64,000 bases of DNA from JAJFUI01 sp039698035. Its GTDB lineage: Bacteria; Planctomycetota; Planctomycetia; Pirellulales; Thermoguttaceae. Where the stretch lies: contig JBDKSW010000003.1 in NCBI GenBank assembly GCA_039698035.1, positions 124,001-188,000 of the forward strand, read 5' to 3'. Position 1 is the stretch's first letter. Every line of letters begins with the position of its first letter. The translations under genes and the position numbers were made by a program. The notes under the pieces are model-generated. The model saw nothing but the letters and a program-made list of their open reading frames with translations, made no database searches and was not told the DNA's origin. Below are positions 8,211-16,889 of the stretch, in pieces.

Positions 8211-9071
8211 ATGTCCGACAAGCAACCGCGAGCGGTTGTTGTGACCGGAGCATCCACAGGCATTGGCAAGGCATGCGCCTTGGCGTTGGACCGGTGGGGT
8301 TGGCGTGTTCTGGCGGGCGTTCGGTCGGAAAAGGCGGCGGAGGAGTTGCGTGCCGCGGCCTCGGATCGGCTGACGCCGCTGATGCTTGATGTGACGAATC
8401 GCGAGCAGACTGTTGCCGCGACGGAGACGACCACCAAGATCGTCGGCGAGGCGGGCCTGGCAGGGCTGGTCAACAACGCGGGCGTGGTCTTTCCGGGTCC
8501 CGTGGAACTTGTGCCGCTGGATGCGTGGCGTGCGCAATTCGAGGTGAATGTCCTCGGCACGGTCGCCATGACGCAGGCATTTCTGCCGTTGTTGCGCAAG
8601 ACGCCTGGGCGAATCGTGAACATCAGCTCGGTCAACGGCGGGATGGCCATTCCGTATATGGGGCCGTACTCGGCATCGAAATACGCGATCGAAGCCATCA
8701 CCGACGCCCTGCGCATCGAGCTTCGGCTGTTCGGGGTCCAGGTGGCGGCGGTCGAGCCGGGGCCGATCGACACACCAATTTGGCGAAAATCGTTCAGCAT
8801 GGCGGATCGCATGTCGCAGGACGTGGATCCGGCCGCCCTGGGGCTTTACGAGGCGGACCTGGATGCGATGCGCGAGGTGGTCGCCAAGTCCGCGCGGGGC
8901 GCAAAACCGGTGGAGCACGTAGTGCGTGCCGTGGTTCACGCGCTGACGTCCCCTCGCCCAAAAACGCGGTATTTCATTGGGTATCAGGCCAGAATGCCGT
9001 TCAAGCTGTTCAAGATGGCGCCCGATCGGTTGCGTGACTGGCTGATTTGCAAGGTGGCCGGTCTCCGTTGA
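8211..9071 (+). CDS. Short-chain dehydrogenase/reductase (SDR)
   Basis: The 286-residue protein is a classical SDR. The cofactor loop TGASTGIG is at residues 12-19, NNAG at 88-91, the catalytic Ser at 139/140 in NISSVNGG and YSASK with Tyr153 and Lys157. PGPIDTPIW follows. GVRS after strand 2 suggests NADP(H). The C-terminal half resembles the 11-beta-HSD/retinol dehydrogenase-like oxidoreductases, with a KTRYFIGYQA segment. The substrate cannot be told from sequence. ATG 8211 is preceded by GGAGG at 8196-8200. L-fucose isomerase follows 400 bases downstream, so a role in sugar oxidation is possible but unproven. Confidence 0.9.
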   Translation: MSDKQPRAVVVTGASTGIGKACALALDRWGWRVLAGVRSEKAAEELRAAASDRLTPLMLDVTNREQTVAATETTTKIVGEAGLAGLVNNAGVVFPGPVELVPLDAWRAQFEVNVLGTVAMTQAFLPLLRKTPGRIVNISSVNGGMAIPYMGPYSASKYAIEAITDALRIELRLFGVQVAAVEPGPIDTPIWRKSFSMADRMSQDVDPAALGLYEADLDAMREVVAKSARGAKPVEHVVRAVVHALTSPRPKTRYFIGYQARMPFKLFKMAPDRLRDWLICKVAGLR

Positions 9072-9468
9072 GCGGAGCGCGGCCAAGTCCTCGCAAGGTG
9101 TCATTCTGGGCGTGGCGAAGAATTCTTGTCGCGCGGCGAAACCTGCGTTGCTCCAACGACATCGTTCGCTGCGCTCAGGATGCGTAGCCGCCGGCGCCGT
9201 GCATCCTTTGGCGGCGATGCCGCACACCGCTTGCAGTTTTTCTGGTCCCGGCCAAGCGGCCCCCTTGTGAACCGTGGGGCGGAAGGCGAAACTGTTGGAC
9301 GGCGGCAATCCTTGGACGGCGACGGGATGCGGTCGTGTCACGGGTTGGTGGTCCGTGCGGGGTTGGGCCGCATCCGAGCGGCCTTGGCCGCGTTGAAGAA
9401 CGAGGCAACGGCATCGCGACGCAGGGGCTGGCGTCTCATTGAACAACGAAACCTTGGAGGATTTGAAG
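9072..9468. other. Intergenic region, nothing identified
   Basis: About 400 bases between the SDR gene and fucI. No reading frame here has convincing codon use and no hairpin-plus-T-run was seen. The last part includes the GGAGG ribosome-binding site of fucI at 9456-9460. Confidence 0.4.
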
Positions 9469-11277
9469 ATGGCCGCGCAACATGGGAAAGTCGCCTCGTT
9501 GAACCGGTTGATTGGGTCGCTGCCGAAGGTCGGCATTCGGCCGGCCATCGACGGACGTCGCAAGGGCATCCGCGAGTCGTTGGAAGGCCAGACGATGGGG
9601 ATGGCCCGAGCCGCGGCCCGACTGATCGAGGAGAACCTGAAGCACGCTTGCGGAGCGCCGGTCGAGTGCGTGATTGCGGACACGTGCATTGGGGGCGTCG
9701 CCGAGGCGGCTTGCGCCGCGGAAAAATTTGCCCGGGAGGGGGTGGGCGTTTCGTTAACCGTTTCGCCCTGCTGGTGCTACGGTTCGGAAACGATGGACAT
9801 GGACCCGCTGCTTCCGAAGGCGGTCTGGGGATTCAACGGAACCGAGCGGCCCGGGGCGGTCTATCTGGCGGCCGTGTTGGCGGCACACAACCAGAAGGGC
9901 CTTCCGGCTTTTGGCATCTACGGCCGGGACGTTCAAGACCACAACGACACCGAGATTCCCTCGGACGTGCGCGAGAAGATGTTGCGGTTCGTCCGCGCGG
10001 GGCTTGCGGCGGCGACCATGCGAGGGAAGTCTTACCTGTCGCTGGGCGATGTGTCGATGGGGATTGCGGGCTCCGCGGTCAACCATGACTTCTTCGAGCG
10101 ATGGCTTGGAATGCGTGTCGAGATGGCCGACATGGTCGAGATCATCCGCCGCATTGAGCGCAACATCTTGGACTTGGAAGAGTTCGATCGCGCTCTGGCG
10201 TGGACCAAGGCGAACTGCAAGGAAGGCGAAGATCGGAATGGTCCGAAGAGCCGGCTGTCGCGGCCGGAACAGGAGCGTGTCTGGGAGTGGTCCGTCAAGA
10301 TGACGATGATTGCTCGCGACATGATGGTCGGCAACCCGCGACTGGCCGAGTTGGGATTTGGCGAAGAGGCGCTTGGACGGAACGCCATTGCGGCCGGCTT
10401 CCAGGGGCAACGGCATTGGAGCGACCATCTGCCGAACGGCGATTTCATGGAAGCCATGCTGAATTCGTCGTTCGACTGGAACGGGATTCGAGCGCCGCAC
10501 GTCTTTGCCACGGAGAACGACAGTCTGAACGGCGTGGCCATGCTTTTCGGCAACCTGCTGACCTGCACGGCTCAGGTGTTCGCCGACGTGCGAACGTACT
10601 GGAGCCCGGCGGCGTTGAAACGGGTCGCCCATTACGAGCCAACGGGCGTGGCCGCGGGCGGGATCATCCATCTGATCAACTCGGGCGCGGCCGCACTGGA
10701 CGGCACGGGTTGCCAGACGATCGCGGGGCAACCGGCCATGAAGCCGTTCTGGGACATCAGCGAAGCCGAGGCCCGGGCGTGTCTTGACGCGACGACCTGG
10801 TGTCCGGCCATCACGGAATACTTCCGCGGGGGCGGATTCTCGTCGCATTTTGTCACGCGCGGCGGAATGCCGATCACGATGTCGCGGCTCAATCTGGTGC
10901 ACGGTCTTGGGCCGGTGCTTCAGTTGGCCGAGGGGTGGACGGTCGAGTTGCCCGCAAAGGTTCACGAGACGTTGGACCTGCGGACCGACCCGACGTGGCC
11001 GACCACTTGGTTCGCGCCTCGGCTGACGGGTCGCGGAGCGTTCACGGACGGCTACTCGGTGATGAGCCATTGGGGCGCCAATCATGGGGCGTTCAGCTAC
11101 GGCCACATCGGAGCCGATCTGATCGCGCTTGCTTCGCTGCTTAGAATACCGGTGTGCATGCACAACGTGGCGGAGCAGGATGTCTTCCGGCCCACGGCTT
11201 GGAGCGCCTTCGGCACGGACGGGTTTGAGGGGGCGGACTTCCGTGCGTGCCAGAACTTCGGCCCGCTTTATGGATAG
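9469..11277 (+). CDS. fucI: L-fucose isomerase
   Basis: The 602-residue product matches FucI (about 590 residues in E. coli) along its length, including the N-terminal PKVGIRPAIDGRRKGIRESL. The metal-binding Glu of the DFMEAMLNSSFDWNG segment, the Asp of ATENDSLNGVAM and the late His in SHWGANHGAFSYGH are intact, so a working Mn-dependent aldose-ketose isomerase is expected. It converts L-fucose to L-fuculose (or D-arabinose to D-ribulose). ATG 9469 is preferred because GGAGG lies eight bases upstream; a TTG at 9439 would add ten residues. Planctomycetes commonly degrade fucosylated marine polysaccharides, but no sulfatase or glycosidase lies in this window. Confidence 0.95.
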   Translation: MAAQHGKVASLNRLIGSLPKVGIRPAIDGRRKGIRESLEGQTMGMARAAARLIEENLKHACGAPVECVIADTCIGGVAEAACAAEKFAREGVGVSLTVSPCWCYGSETMDMDPLLPKAVWGFNGTERPGAVYLAAVLAAHNQKGLPAFGIYGRDVQDHNDTEIPSDVREKMLRFVRAGLAAATMRGKSYLSLGDVSMGIAGSAVNHDFFERWLGMRVEMADMVEIIRRIERNILDLEEFDRALAWTKANCKEGEDRNGPKSRLSRPEQERVWEWSVKMTMIARDMMVGNPRLAELGFGEEALGRNAIAAGFQGQRHWSDHLPNGDFMEAMLNSSFDWNGIRAPHVFATENDSLNGVAMLFGNLLTCTAQVFADVRTYWSPAALKRVAHYEPTGVAAGGIIHLINSGAAALDGTGCQTIAGQPAMKPFWDISEAEARACLDATTWCPAITEYFRGGGFSSHFVTRGGMPITMSRLNLVHGLGPVLQLAEGWTVELPAKVHETLDLRTDPTWPTTWFAPRLTGRGAFTDGYSVMSHWGANHGAFSYGHIGADLIALASLLRIPVCMHNVAEQDVFRPTAWSAFGTDGFEGADFRACQNFGPLYG

Positions 11278-11404
11278 TGGCCAGGACTTTTTTCACGCAT
11301 GGCAAGCGGGCGAGTGCCCGAGGGCGGCATGAGTTGCGTTGGCGAGCGACGAGCGTCGCCGTCATGGATGTCGCCCAAGCCTTCGTCACGCAGGAGACCG
11401 CGAG

Positions 11405-12388
11405 ATGATTTATCGGAAACTGGGGTCCTCGAACATCGAGGTTTCGACGGTCGCCTTCGGCGCTTGGGCCATTGGCGGCTGGATGTGGGGCGGGACGGAC
11501 GAGCGCGAGGCCGTCGACGCCATTCATGCGGCGCTCGATCACGGCATCACGCTGATCGACACGGCCCCGATCTACGGTTTCGGCCACTCCGAGGAACTCG
11601 TGGGCCGGGCGCTCCACGATCGCCGGGAGAAGGCGGTCGTCGCGACGAAGTGCGGCATGGTCTGGGATCGGCAGGAAGGCGAGTTTTTTTTCCACTCGAG
11701 CCTGGAAGGAATGACCTTTCGCGAGTCCGAGAAGAAAATTTACAAGTGCCTGCGGCCCGACAGCATTCGCGCCGAGTTGGAGCAGAGTCTGAAGCGGCTC
11801 GGCATGACGCACGTCGATCTCTATCAGACGCATTGGCAGGAGGGAACCACGCCCATCGCCGACACGATGGCGACGCTTTTGAAGCTCAAGGACGAGGGGA
11901 AAATCCGGGCCATCGGCGTCTGCAACGCCAACCTGATACAACTGGCCGAATACGGTGCGATCGACACCGATCAGGAGAAGTTCAGCCTGCTGGACCGCGA
12001 CATCGAGCGGGACGGGCGGCTCGCCTACTGCCGGCGTTCGGGGATCGGCATGCTGCCGTACTCGCCGCTGTCCAATGGGCTGTTGACGGGCACGATTCGG
12101 CCGGATCGGCAGTTTGGGTCTGGCGACCTGCGGCGTGGAAATCGGCGTTTTACGGCGGCCAACATCGAAAAAGTCAACGGGATGCTGGAGCAGCTTCGCC
12201 CAATCGCGGAGCAGCACCATGTTAGCACGGCGCAACTTGTGATTGCGTGGACCGTCTCGCAGCCCGGCGTCACGTCGGTGCTCTGCGGCGCGCGCAACGC
12301 TCGGCAAGCGATAGAAAACGCGGCGGCCGGCAACCTGGCTCTCTCGGCGGAAGAGCTGGACACGATTGGCGCGACGGTTCACGTGTAG
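11405..12388 (+). CDS. Aldo/keto reductase
   Basis: The 327-residue TIM-barrel protein has the full AKR tetrad: Asp52 and Tyr57 in LIDTAPIYGFG, Lys82 in ATKCG and His143 in YQTHW. The strand SSNIEVSTVAFGAWAIGGW and the late SVLCGARNARQ cofactor segment are also typical. It would reduce or oxidise a carbonyl/sugar alcohol substrate with NADP(H). ATG 11405 has AGGAG at 11392-11396. It follows fucI by 127 bases on the same strand and may be co-transcribed, so a role in fucose or related sugar metabolism (for example an L-fucose dehydrogenase-like step) is plausible inference. Confidence 0.92.
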   Translation: MIYRKLGSSNIEVSTVAFGAWAIGGWMWGGTDEREAVDAIHAALDHGITLIDTAPIYGFGHSEELVGRALHDRREKAVVATKCGMVWDRQEGEFFFHSSLEGMTFRESEKKIYKCLRPDSIRAELEQSLKRLGMTHVDLYQTHWQEGTTPIADTMATLLKLKDEGKIRAIGVCNANLIQLAEYGAIDTDQEKFSLLDRDIERDGRLAYCRRSGIGMLPYSPLSNGLLTGTIRPDRQFGSGDLRRGNRRFTAANIEKVNGMLEQLRPIAEQHHVSTAQLVIAWTVSQPGVTSVLCGARNARQAIENAAAGNLALSAEELDTIGATVHV

Positions 12389-12458
12389 GAAGGGACCGCA
12401 TGCCGAGCCGTTCGCGGCGTGCCTGCAAATCGACCTGCAACGCAAGGGAGTTTCGGTG

Positions 12459-12641
12459 ATGACACAACCTGGCGCCAGCGACAAGATTGCCGTCACGCTC
12501 CATCTTCCGCCCGAAGTGGCGGCGCGGCTGAAGATGGCCGCGGAGCTGCAAAAACGGCCGGCGGTGGACTTGGCCGTCGAACTGTTGGACCGCCACCTGC
12601 CGCGTGCGCCATCGAAGAAGGGGAGCATCCCGTACGCTTGA
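12459..12641 (+). CDS. Small ribbon-helix-helix-like protein
   Basis: A 60-residue protein with a strand KIAVTLHLPPE followed by two helices (VAARLKMAAELQKRPAVDLAVELLDRHLP), the arrangement of Arc/MetJ/CopG DNA-binding proteins. AAGGGAG lies about nine bases before ATG 12459. No toxin gene is adjacent; the next gene encodes an endonuclease V fusion 13 bases downstream. It may be a small regulator or an orphan antitoxin. Confidence 0.6.
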   Translation: MTQPGASDKIAVTLHLPPEVAARLKMAAELQKRPAVDLAVELLDRHLPRAPSKKGSIPYA

Positions 12642-12654
12642 GGCGTTTTCGCCG

Positions 12655-13668
12655 ATGATCGAGCGGTTTTCTGCGATCCCCGACCTGACCGCTTGTCTGG
12701 AGGCGCTGCTTGCGCAGGTGCCGGCGGGGCGTGTGACGACGTGCGGCGCGTTGGCCGAGGCCCTGGGCAATCGGATCGCGGCGCGCTGGGTTGGCCACTG
12801 GGCGCTGCATCACCCGCACGACGCCGCTTGCATCTGTCATCGGATTCTGCGGCTCGGCGGCCTGCTCGGGCCGTTCATTGCGGGACCGGTCGAAGCCAAG
12901 CGGCAGCGATTGGCGGCCGAAGGGGTCGTGGTGAAGGACGTGGTTGATCTGGAGCGGTTCGCGTTTCGAGATTTTGTCTCCGACCGTCCGTTGGAGCGTT
13001 TGAGGGAAGTCCAGGAGGCGGCCCGACGCCGGGTCCTCGTGCGGCCGAGGCGACGAATTCCGCGACTGGTCGGCGGCGTCGATGCGGCGTATCCGCGGCC
13101 GGGGCTTGGCGTGGCCGCCTACGCGTTGGTCGAGACTGAGACGGGCCGGCTCGTATGGTCCGCCACGGTGCGGCGTCGGGTGGTTTTTCCCTACGTCAGC
13201 ACTTACTTGAGCTTCCGCGAAATTCCGCTGTACCTCGATCTGCTCGACGAAGTGCGTCGGGCCGGCCGGCTGAGCGAGGTGCTGCTGGTCGATGGCAGCG
13301 GCATCTTGCATCCTCGGCGGATTGGCATCGCCTCGCATCTGGGGGTAGCGGCCGGGCTGCCGACGATCGGCGTGACGAAGAAGCAACTGTGCGGTTCCGT
13401 GGACGTGGAAGGCATGGCGGCCGGCGAATCGCGGCCCGTCGTTTGCCAAGACGGAACGTTGGGAGTCGCCCTGAGACCGACGGCCGGCAGTCGGCGGCCG
13501 ATCTTCATTTCGCCCGGGCACAGGGTGGACGTGGTGTTTTGCGAGGCGCTGGTCCGGCGGCTGCTGCGAGGGCGGCGGTTGCCCGAGCCGCTCGCGTGGG
13601 CCGATCGCCTGAGCAAGCGGCGTTTGGGCAACGGACTGGCAGACGATGGGGCGAAGTCAGCGCTTTAG
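12655..13668 (+). CDS. nfi: Alkyltransferase-like domain fused to endonuclease V
   Basis: The 337-residue product has two parts. Residues 10-92 resemble the DNA-binding domain of O6-alkylguanine-DNA alkyltransferases: VPAGRVTTCGALAEALG, then AARWVGHW and a CHR triplet (Cys61-His62-Arg63) where active enzymes have PCHR; the Pro is Ile here. Residues 110-330 are endonuclease V with its acidic centre: Asp143 (GGVDAAY), Glu189 (YLSFREIP), Asp213 (LLVDGSGILHPR) and His289 (SPGHRVD). The enzyme cuts DNA or RNA one base 3' of inosine. A fused AGT-EndoV is known from the archaeon Ferroplasma; here the alkyltransferase part is short and may only read lesions. The gene converges on and overlaps the hemerythrin gene by four bases. 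Confidence 0.88.
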   Translation: MIERFSAIPDLTACLEALLAQVPAGRVTTCGALAEALGNRIAARWVGHWALHHPHDAACICHRILRLGGLLGPFIAGPVEAKRQRLAAEGVVVKDVVDLERFAFRDFVSDRPLERLREVQEAARRRVLVRPRRRIPRLVGGVDAAYPRPGLGVAAYALVETETGRLVWSATVRRRVVFPYVSTYLSFREIPLYLDLLDEVRRAGRLSEVLLVDGSGILHPRRIGIASHLGVAAGLPTIGVTKKQLCGSVDVEGMAAGESRPVVCQDGTLGVALRPTAGSRRPIFISPGHRVDVVFCEALVRRLLRGRRLPEPLAWADRLSKRRLGNGLADDGAKSAL

Positions 13669-14063
13669 TGAACGGCCATTTCGAGATACGGCGTGTAACC
13701 TTTGTCTTTTTCCTGAATGTGGGCGCACCACCAATCCTTCAGGAACAGCAGCAGGTCCCGGGCAGTGACCAGCGTCAGGTTGTCGCGGAAGTCGATCGTG
13801 CGTTTTCGCAGCCGCTCGTGGAGAAGCTTGTGGGCCTGGATGTCTGGAAAACCACACTCCAACATGACTTGCTCTTCATGTTGAAAGTGGGTGATCGTGT
13901 AGCGAATCACCCGGTCCATGACGGCTTTCAAATCGACGTCGGGCGCGTTGGCCGACACGGCCGCATAAAGCTCGTTGATCAGCCCAATGACGACTTTGTG
14001 CTCGGTGTCCAGCGAGTCGTTGCCGACGCTGAAGTTCGGTCTCCAGAGAATGTATTCCGCCAT
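13665..14063 (-). CDS. Bacteriohemerythrin
   Basis: The 132-residue four-helix bundle retains all seven di-iron ligands: His22 (DTEHK), His59 and Glu63 (THFQHEE), His78 and His82 (HKLLH), His115 and Asp120 (HIQEKD). Single-domain hemerythrins bind oxygen reversibly and may store, deliver or sense it in microaerobic conditions. The start at 14063 is preceded on the minus strand by AGAAAGGGG; 37 upstream codons in the same frame lack family similarity. The gene converges with the endonuclease V fusion and overlaps its stop codon. Confidence 0.95.
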   Translation of the reverse strand: MAEYILWRPNFSVGNDSLDTEHKVVIGLINELYAAVSANAPDVDLKAVMDRVIRYTITHFQHEEQVMLECGFPDIQAHKLLHERLRKRTIDFRDNLTLVTARDLLLFLKDWWCAHIQEKDKGYTPYLEMAVH

Positions 14064-14353
14064 GCGATACCCCTTTCTGCGAAAACATAGGTCGCCGGTG
14101 GCTGGCAATGATGCTCCGACACGGCCGACGGTGGCAATCGCCTTGGGATGGACGGTCGACGGCCCGTGATACAATGTCCGCGGGCGTCCGGTTATGGCGG
14201 AATTGACGAATGTGCGTCCGCGTCGCCTTTTGGCATCGTTTCATGTTGCGAAAAATCCCCATCTTGTCGGGAAACGTGGTACGTTTGCATAGTGGAATAT
14301 TTCGGGATGCGTCAAACGGTCCTGACGCCGTCCCCTTCCGCTGAGGAATTGCC

Positions 14354-15781
14354 ATGAGGCGTTCGTGGACGACCGGCTGGGCCTGGACGGCGGCCGCTGC
14401 GCTCGGCGTTGCGGCGGTGGTCGGCTGCGCGAACAACCAAAAATCGGGCATCGATCCGACTGGCAATTACATCTTCGAGCGGGAACCGTACTTCTTGCAG
14501 GGGCCGGACTCGTGCCCATGTCCAAGCCCCTGTCAGGGCGGCGGGGTTCCGGCCGCTCAGCGCGGGCCGACTTTCGGCGGCGCGGCCCCGGCTGCAAGCA
14601 CTCCGGCGGCTCCAGCGCCAAGGCAGTCTCCGCTGGAAGTGCGGGTACAAGGTCCCCAGCAGGCCGTCGTGGGCGACGACATTCGATTCGATGTCACGGT
14701 GACGAATCGCGGCCCGGCGTCTGCGACGAACCTTCGGATCGAAGATCGGCTCGATCCGGGCTTGCAGCACAAGGCGACCGGCGAGGGAGGCGTCATCAAG
14801 CACGAGTTGCGCGACTTGGCCGCTGGGCAGTCGCAGCAACTGAAGGTCGTGTTGCGCGCGACGCAGCCGGGCCAGCTTTGCCAAACGATCGAAGTGAGCG
14901 GGCCGAACGTTGGATCGGCCAGTCATCGAACTTGCTTGACGGTGGCGGCCGCCGGCGGGCCGGGCGCGTTGACAATGCCAAGTCGGTCGGCTCCGCCAGG
15001 ACTGCCGGCCGCATCGCCGGTGACGGTCACCGTGAGCGGCCCACAACGGCAGTCGGTCGGCGAACAGGCGCAATTTGCCATTGATGTGACGAACAACGGA
15101 AGCGTGCCGCTCCGTGGTTTGAAGCTCCTCTTTCGTTGGGACGCCGGGCTGATGCCCAGTTTCGCCACGGACGGGTATGGCATCGAACAGGGCTCGCTGG
15201 CTTGGAAGATCGACGAACTGCCGGCCGGAAAGACGACCCGGCGTGACGTTCATTGCGCGTGCCAGTCGGCGACGGCCCGATCTTGCAGCAGGGCCACGGT
15301 GACGCTGTCGGACGGCGGACGTGCGGAGGGCGAGGCCTGCATGGAGATTCGAGTTCCGGCGACGACGCCAACGCCGACGCTGTCTCGGAAGCCGATGCCG
15401 CCGGCGTTGCCGGGGGAGGGTTTGACGCTTTCGGCCATCGGGCTGCGCAACCCGGTTGCCGCAGGGAACGAAGTCAGCTACGAAATCCGCGTTGGCAATC
15501 GCGGGACGGCCCTCTGCCAGCAGGTGGCGATTCGCGTCGTCGCGCCCGACGAACTGGTTCCCCAGGGGAACGGCGTGAGCGGTCCGGCCGGCGCCAAGGC
15601 GACGATCCAACAGCAGACCGTCCAGTTCGACCCGGTGGCGGAACTGCGACCGGGCGATACGCTGGTCTATCACGTTCGGGTGCGGACGAAGCGGGCGGGC
15701 AAGTTTCGCATCAGGGTCGAGGCGACCGTGCCCGGCATGACACGGCCACTCGCCGAGGAAGCCAGCACCGACGTGTTTTGA
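14354..15781 (+). CDS. Lipoprotein with three DUF11-type repeats
   Basis: The 475-residue product begins with a lipoprotein signal whose lipobox (AAVVGC) puts the modified Cys at about residue 25. A Cys/Pro-rich linker follows (CPCPSPCQGG). Three immunoglobulin-like DUF11 repeats start near residues 93, 220 and 350. Each carries the sequence pattern of PQQAVVGDDIRFDVTVTNRGP and ends in a strand-rich segment. DUF11 proteins are cell-surface or envelope structural proteins common in planctomycetes. The product is probably exported and anchored to a membrane; no enzymatic motif is present. An unexplained 290-base gap separates it from the divergent hemerythrin gene. Confidence 0.8.
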   Translation: MRRSWTTGWAWTAAAALGVAAVVGCANNQKSGIDPTGNYIFEREPYFLQGPDSCPCPSPCQGGGVPAAQRGPTFGGAAPAASTPAAPAPRQSPLEVRVQGPQQAVVGDDIRFDVTVTNRGPASATNLRIEDRLDPGLQHKATGEGGVIKHELRDLAAGQSQQLKVVLRATQPGQLCQTIEVSGPNVGSASHRTCLTVAAAGGPGALTMPSRSAPPGLPAASPVTVTVSGPQRQSVGEQAQFAIDVTNNGSVPLRGLKLLFRWDAGLMPSFATDGYGIEQGSLAWKIDELPAGKTTRRDVHCACQSATARSCSRATVTLSDGGRAEGEACMEIRVPATTPTPTLSRKPMPPALPGEGLTLSAIGLRNPVAAGNEVSYEIRVGNRGTALCQQVAIRVVAPDELVPQGNGVSGPAGAKATIQQQTVQFDPVAELRPGDTLVYHVRVRTKRAGKFRIRVEATVPGMTRPLAEEASTDVF

Positions 15782-15821
15782 TGCGAGCGACACCGTGCGC
15801 AACCCCTGCAATCCCCTTTCA

Positions 15822-16169
15822 ATGCGTTACGTGATCCTTCGGCACGAAACGGCGCAGGGCGTCCACTTCGACTTCATGCTCGAAGCGGAGGGAGCGTTGA
15901 AGACGTGGTCGTTTGCCGAGACGCCACGGCAGGGCGTCGCCGTGGAATGTCACTCGCTGCCGGACCATCGCCTGGCATATCTTGACTACGAAGGCCCGAT
16001 CTCCGGCGGTCGCGGCAGCGTGACGTGCTGGGACCGCGGCGTCTACACGGTCGAGCGGCGCAACGAGGCGGAATGGAACGTGACACTGGCCGGCGATCGG
16101 CTCCGCGGAATCGCGACTTTCATTCGCTCGGCGAGCGACGAGCGACGGTGGCGATTTCTTTTGAGTTGA
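15822..16169 (+). CDS. Stand-alone LigD-type 3'-phosphoesterase domain
   Basis: A 115-residue protein corresponding to the N-terminal phosphoesterase module of LigD and nothing more. The first strand RYVILRHETAQGVHFDFML supplies His8, His15 and Asp17 and the segment LPDHRLAYLDYEG supplies His49, the positions that hold Mn and catalyse removal of 3' phosphates and ribonucleotides. CWDRGVYTV is also typical. Stand-alone versions exist in archaea and some bacteria. ATG 15822 is preferred over ATG 15795 because homology begins there. No ligase or Ku gene is visible in the window. Confidence 0.82.
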   Translation: MRYVILRHETAQGVHFDFMLEAEGALKTWSFAETPRQGVAVECHSLPDHRLAYLDYEGPISGGRGSVTCWDRGVYTVERRNEAEWNVTLAGDRLRGIATFIRSASDERRWRFLLS

Positions 16170-16185
16170 GAGCGGCGTTTTCGCT

Positions 16186-16860
16186 TTACGGCTTTTGCCG
16201 GCGCGTCGTGCCAGAAACGCGGATTTCGCCGTCGCGGAGTTCGATTTTGTCGATTCGCACCAGATGGCGAGCGTCGTCGTCCTCGGGCAGCGAGACCAAC
16301 GCCACCGGATCGCCATCGGTGTGGCGCCAACGGAGCGAGAGGTCGGCGGCGTGGGCCGTTTCGGAGACCGCGTCGAGCACCTGCCCGAGCGGCAGCGGGA
16401 TCGCGCCCGCCCGGGCGCGAACGATCCGCAATCCGACGACGTTCGACTCGGAGAGGAATGGCTGGACGTTGAGGCTGAGGACGGTGGTCACCATGGGATG
16501 ATCGAAGCGGCAGCCGATCGTGATGCCATGGGCGTCGATCGCCACGCGAGGATCGTGGACGGTCGGGGGCAACAGATTTGGATGATTTTTGGCGCGATCC
16601 ACGGCGAGCCAGCCATTGAGGTGAGCGGCCGTGATGACGGCTTGCCATCGGCCGTTTCGCTGGCCGACGCTTTCGAGGGCCGCGGCCTCGCGCAGCATCT
16701 GCTGACTGCCGTCGGTCAGGTCGGTCTCGCTCGTGGCCATGGCGTTGCAGTAGAACGCCGGCTCGTGCTTGGCGGCCCAGTAGAGCCCGACCACGGCAAC
16801 GATCAGCAACCCGGCGACGCAGAGGCCAACCAGCAACACCATGCGGAGCTTGCGCGACAT
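16186..16860 (-). CDS. Membrane-anchored hypothetical protein
   Basis: A 224-residue protein with a short basic start, one strong transmembrane helix (residues 7-28, VLLVGLCVAGLLIVAVVGLYW) and an extracytoplasmic domain. The domain includes the segments AAHLNGWLAVDRAKNHP and VAIDAHGITIGCRFDHP, in a pattern reminiscent of lipid-transfer-like beta domains. I cannot name a family. It starts 27 bases before the tyrS stop on the same strand, so it probably ends a tyrS operon. Codon use matches its neighbours. Confidence 0.7.
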   Translation of the reverse strand: MSRKLRMVLLVGLCVAGLLIVAVVGLYWAAKHEPAFYCNAMATSETDLTDGSQQMLREAAALESVGQRNGRWQAVITAAHLNGWLAVDRAKNHPNLLPPTVHDPRVAIDAHGITIGCRFDHPMVTTVLSLNVQPFLSESNVVGLRIVRARAGAIPLPLGQVLDAVSETAHAADLSLRWRHTDGDPVALVSLPEDDDARHLVRIDKIELRDGEIRVSGTTRRQKP

Positions 16861-16889
16861 CCGGTTGTTTCCCCGAGGGCCTCGTGCGA

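Noticed and set aside
7815..9689. A 624-codon minus-strand frame across the SDR gene and intergenic DNA
   Set aside because: Composition is Arg/His/Pro-rich, it has no motif, and it overlaps three real genes.
9754..11163. A 469-codon minus-strand frame opposite fucI
   Set aside because: It is a shadow of fucI, with no recognisable protein features.
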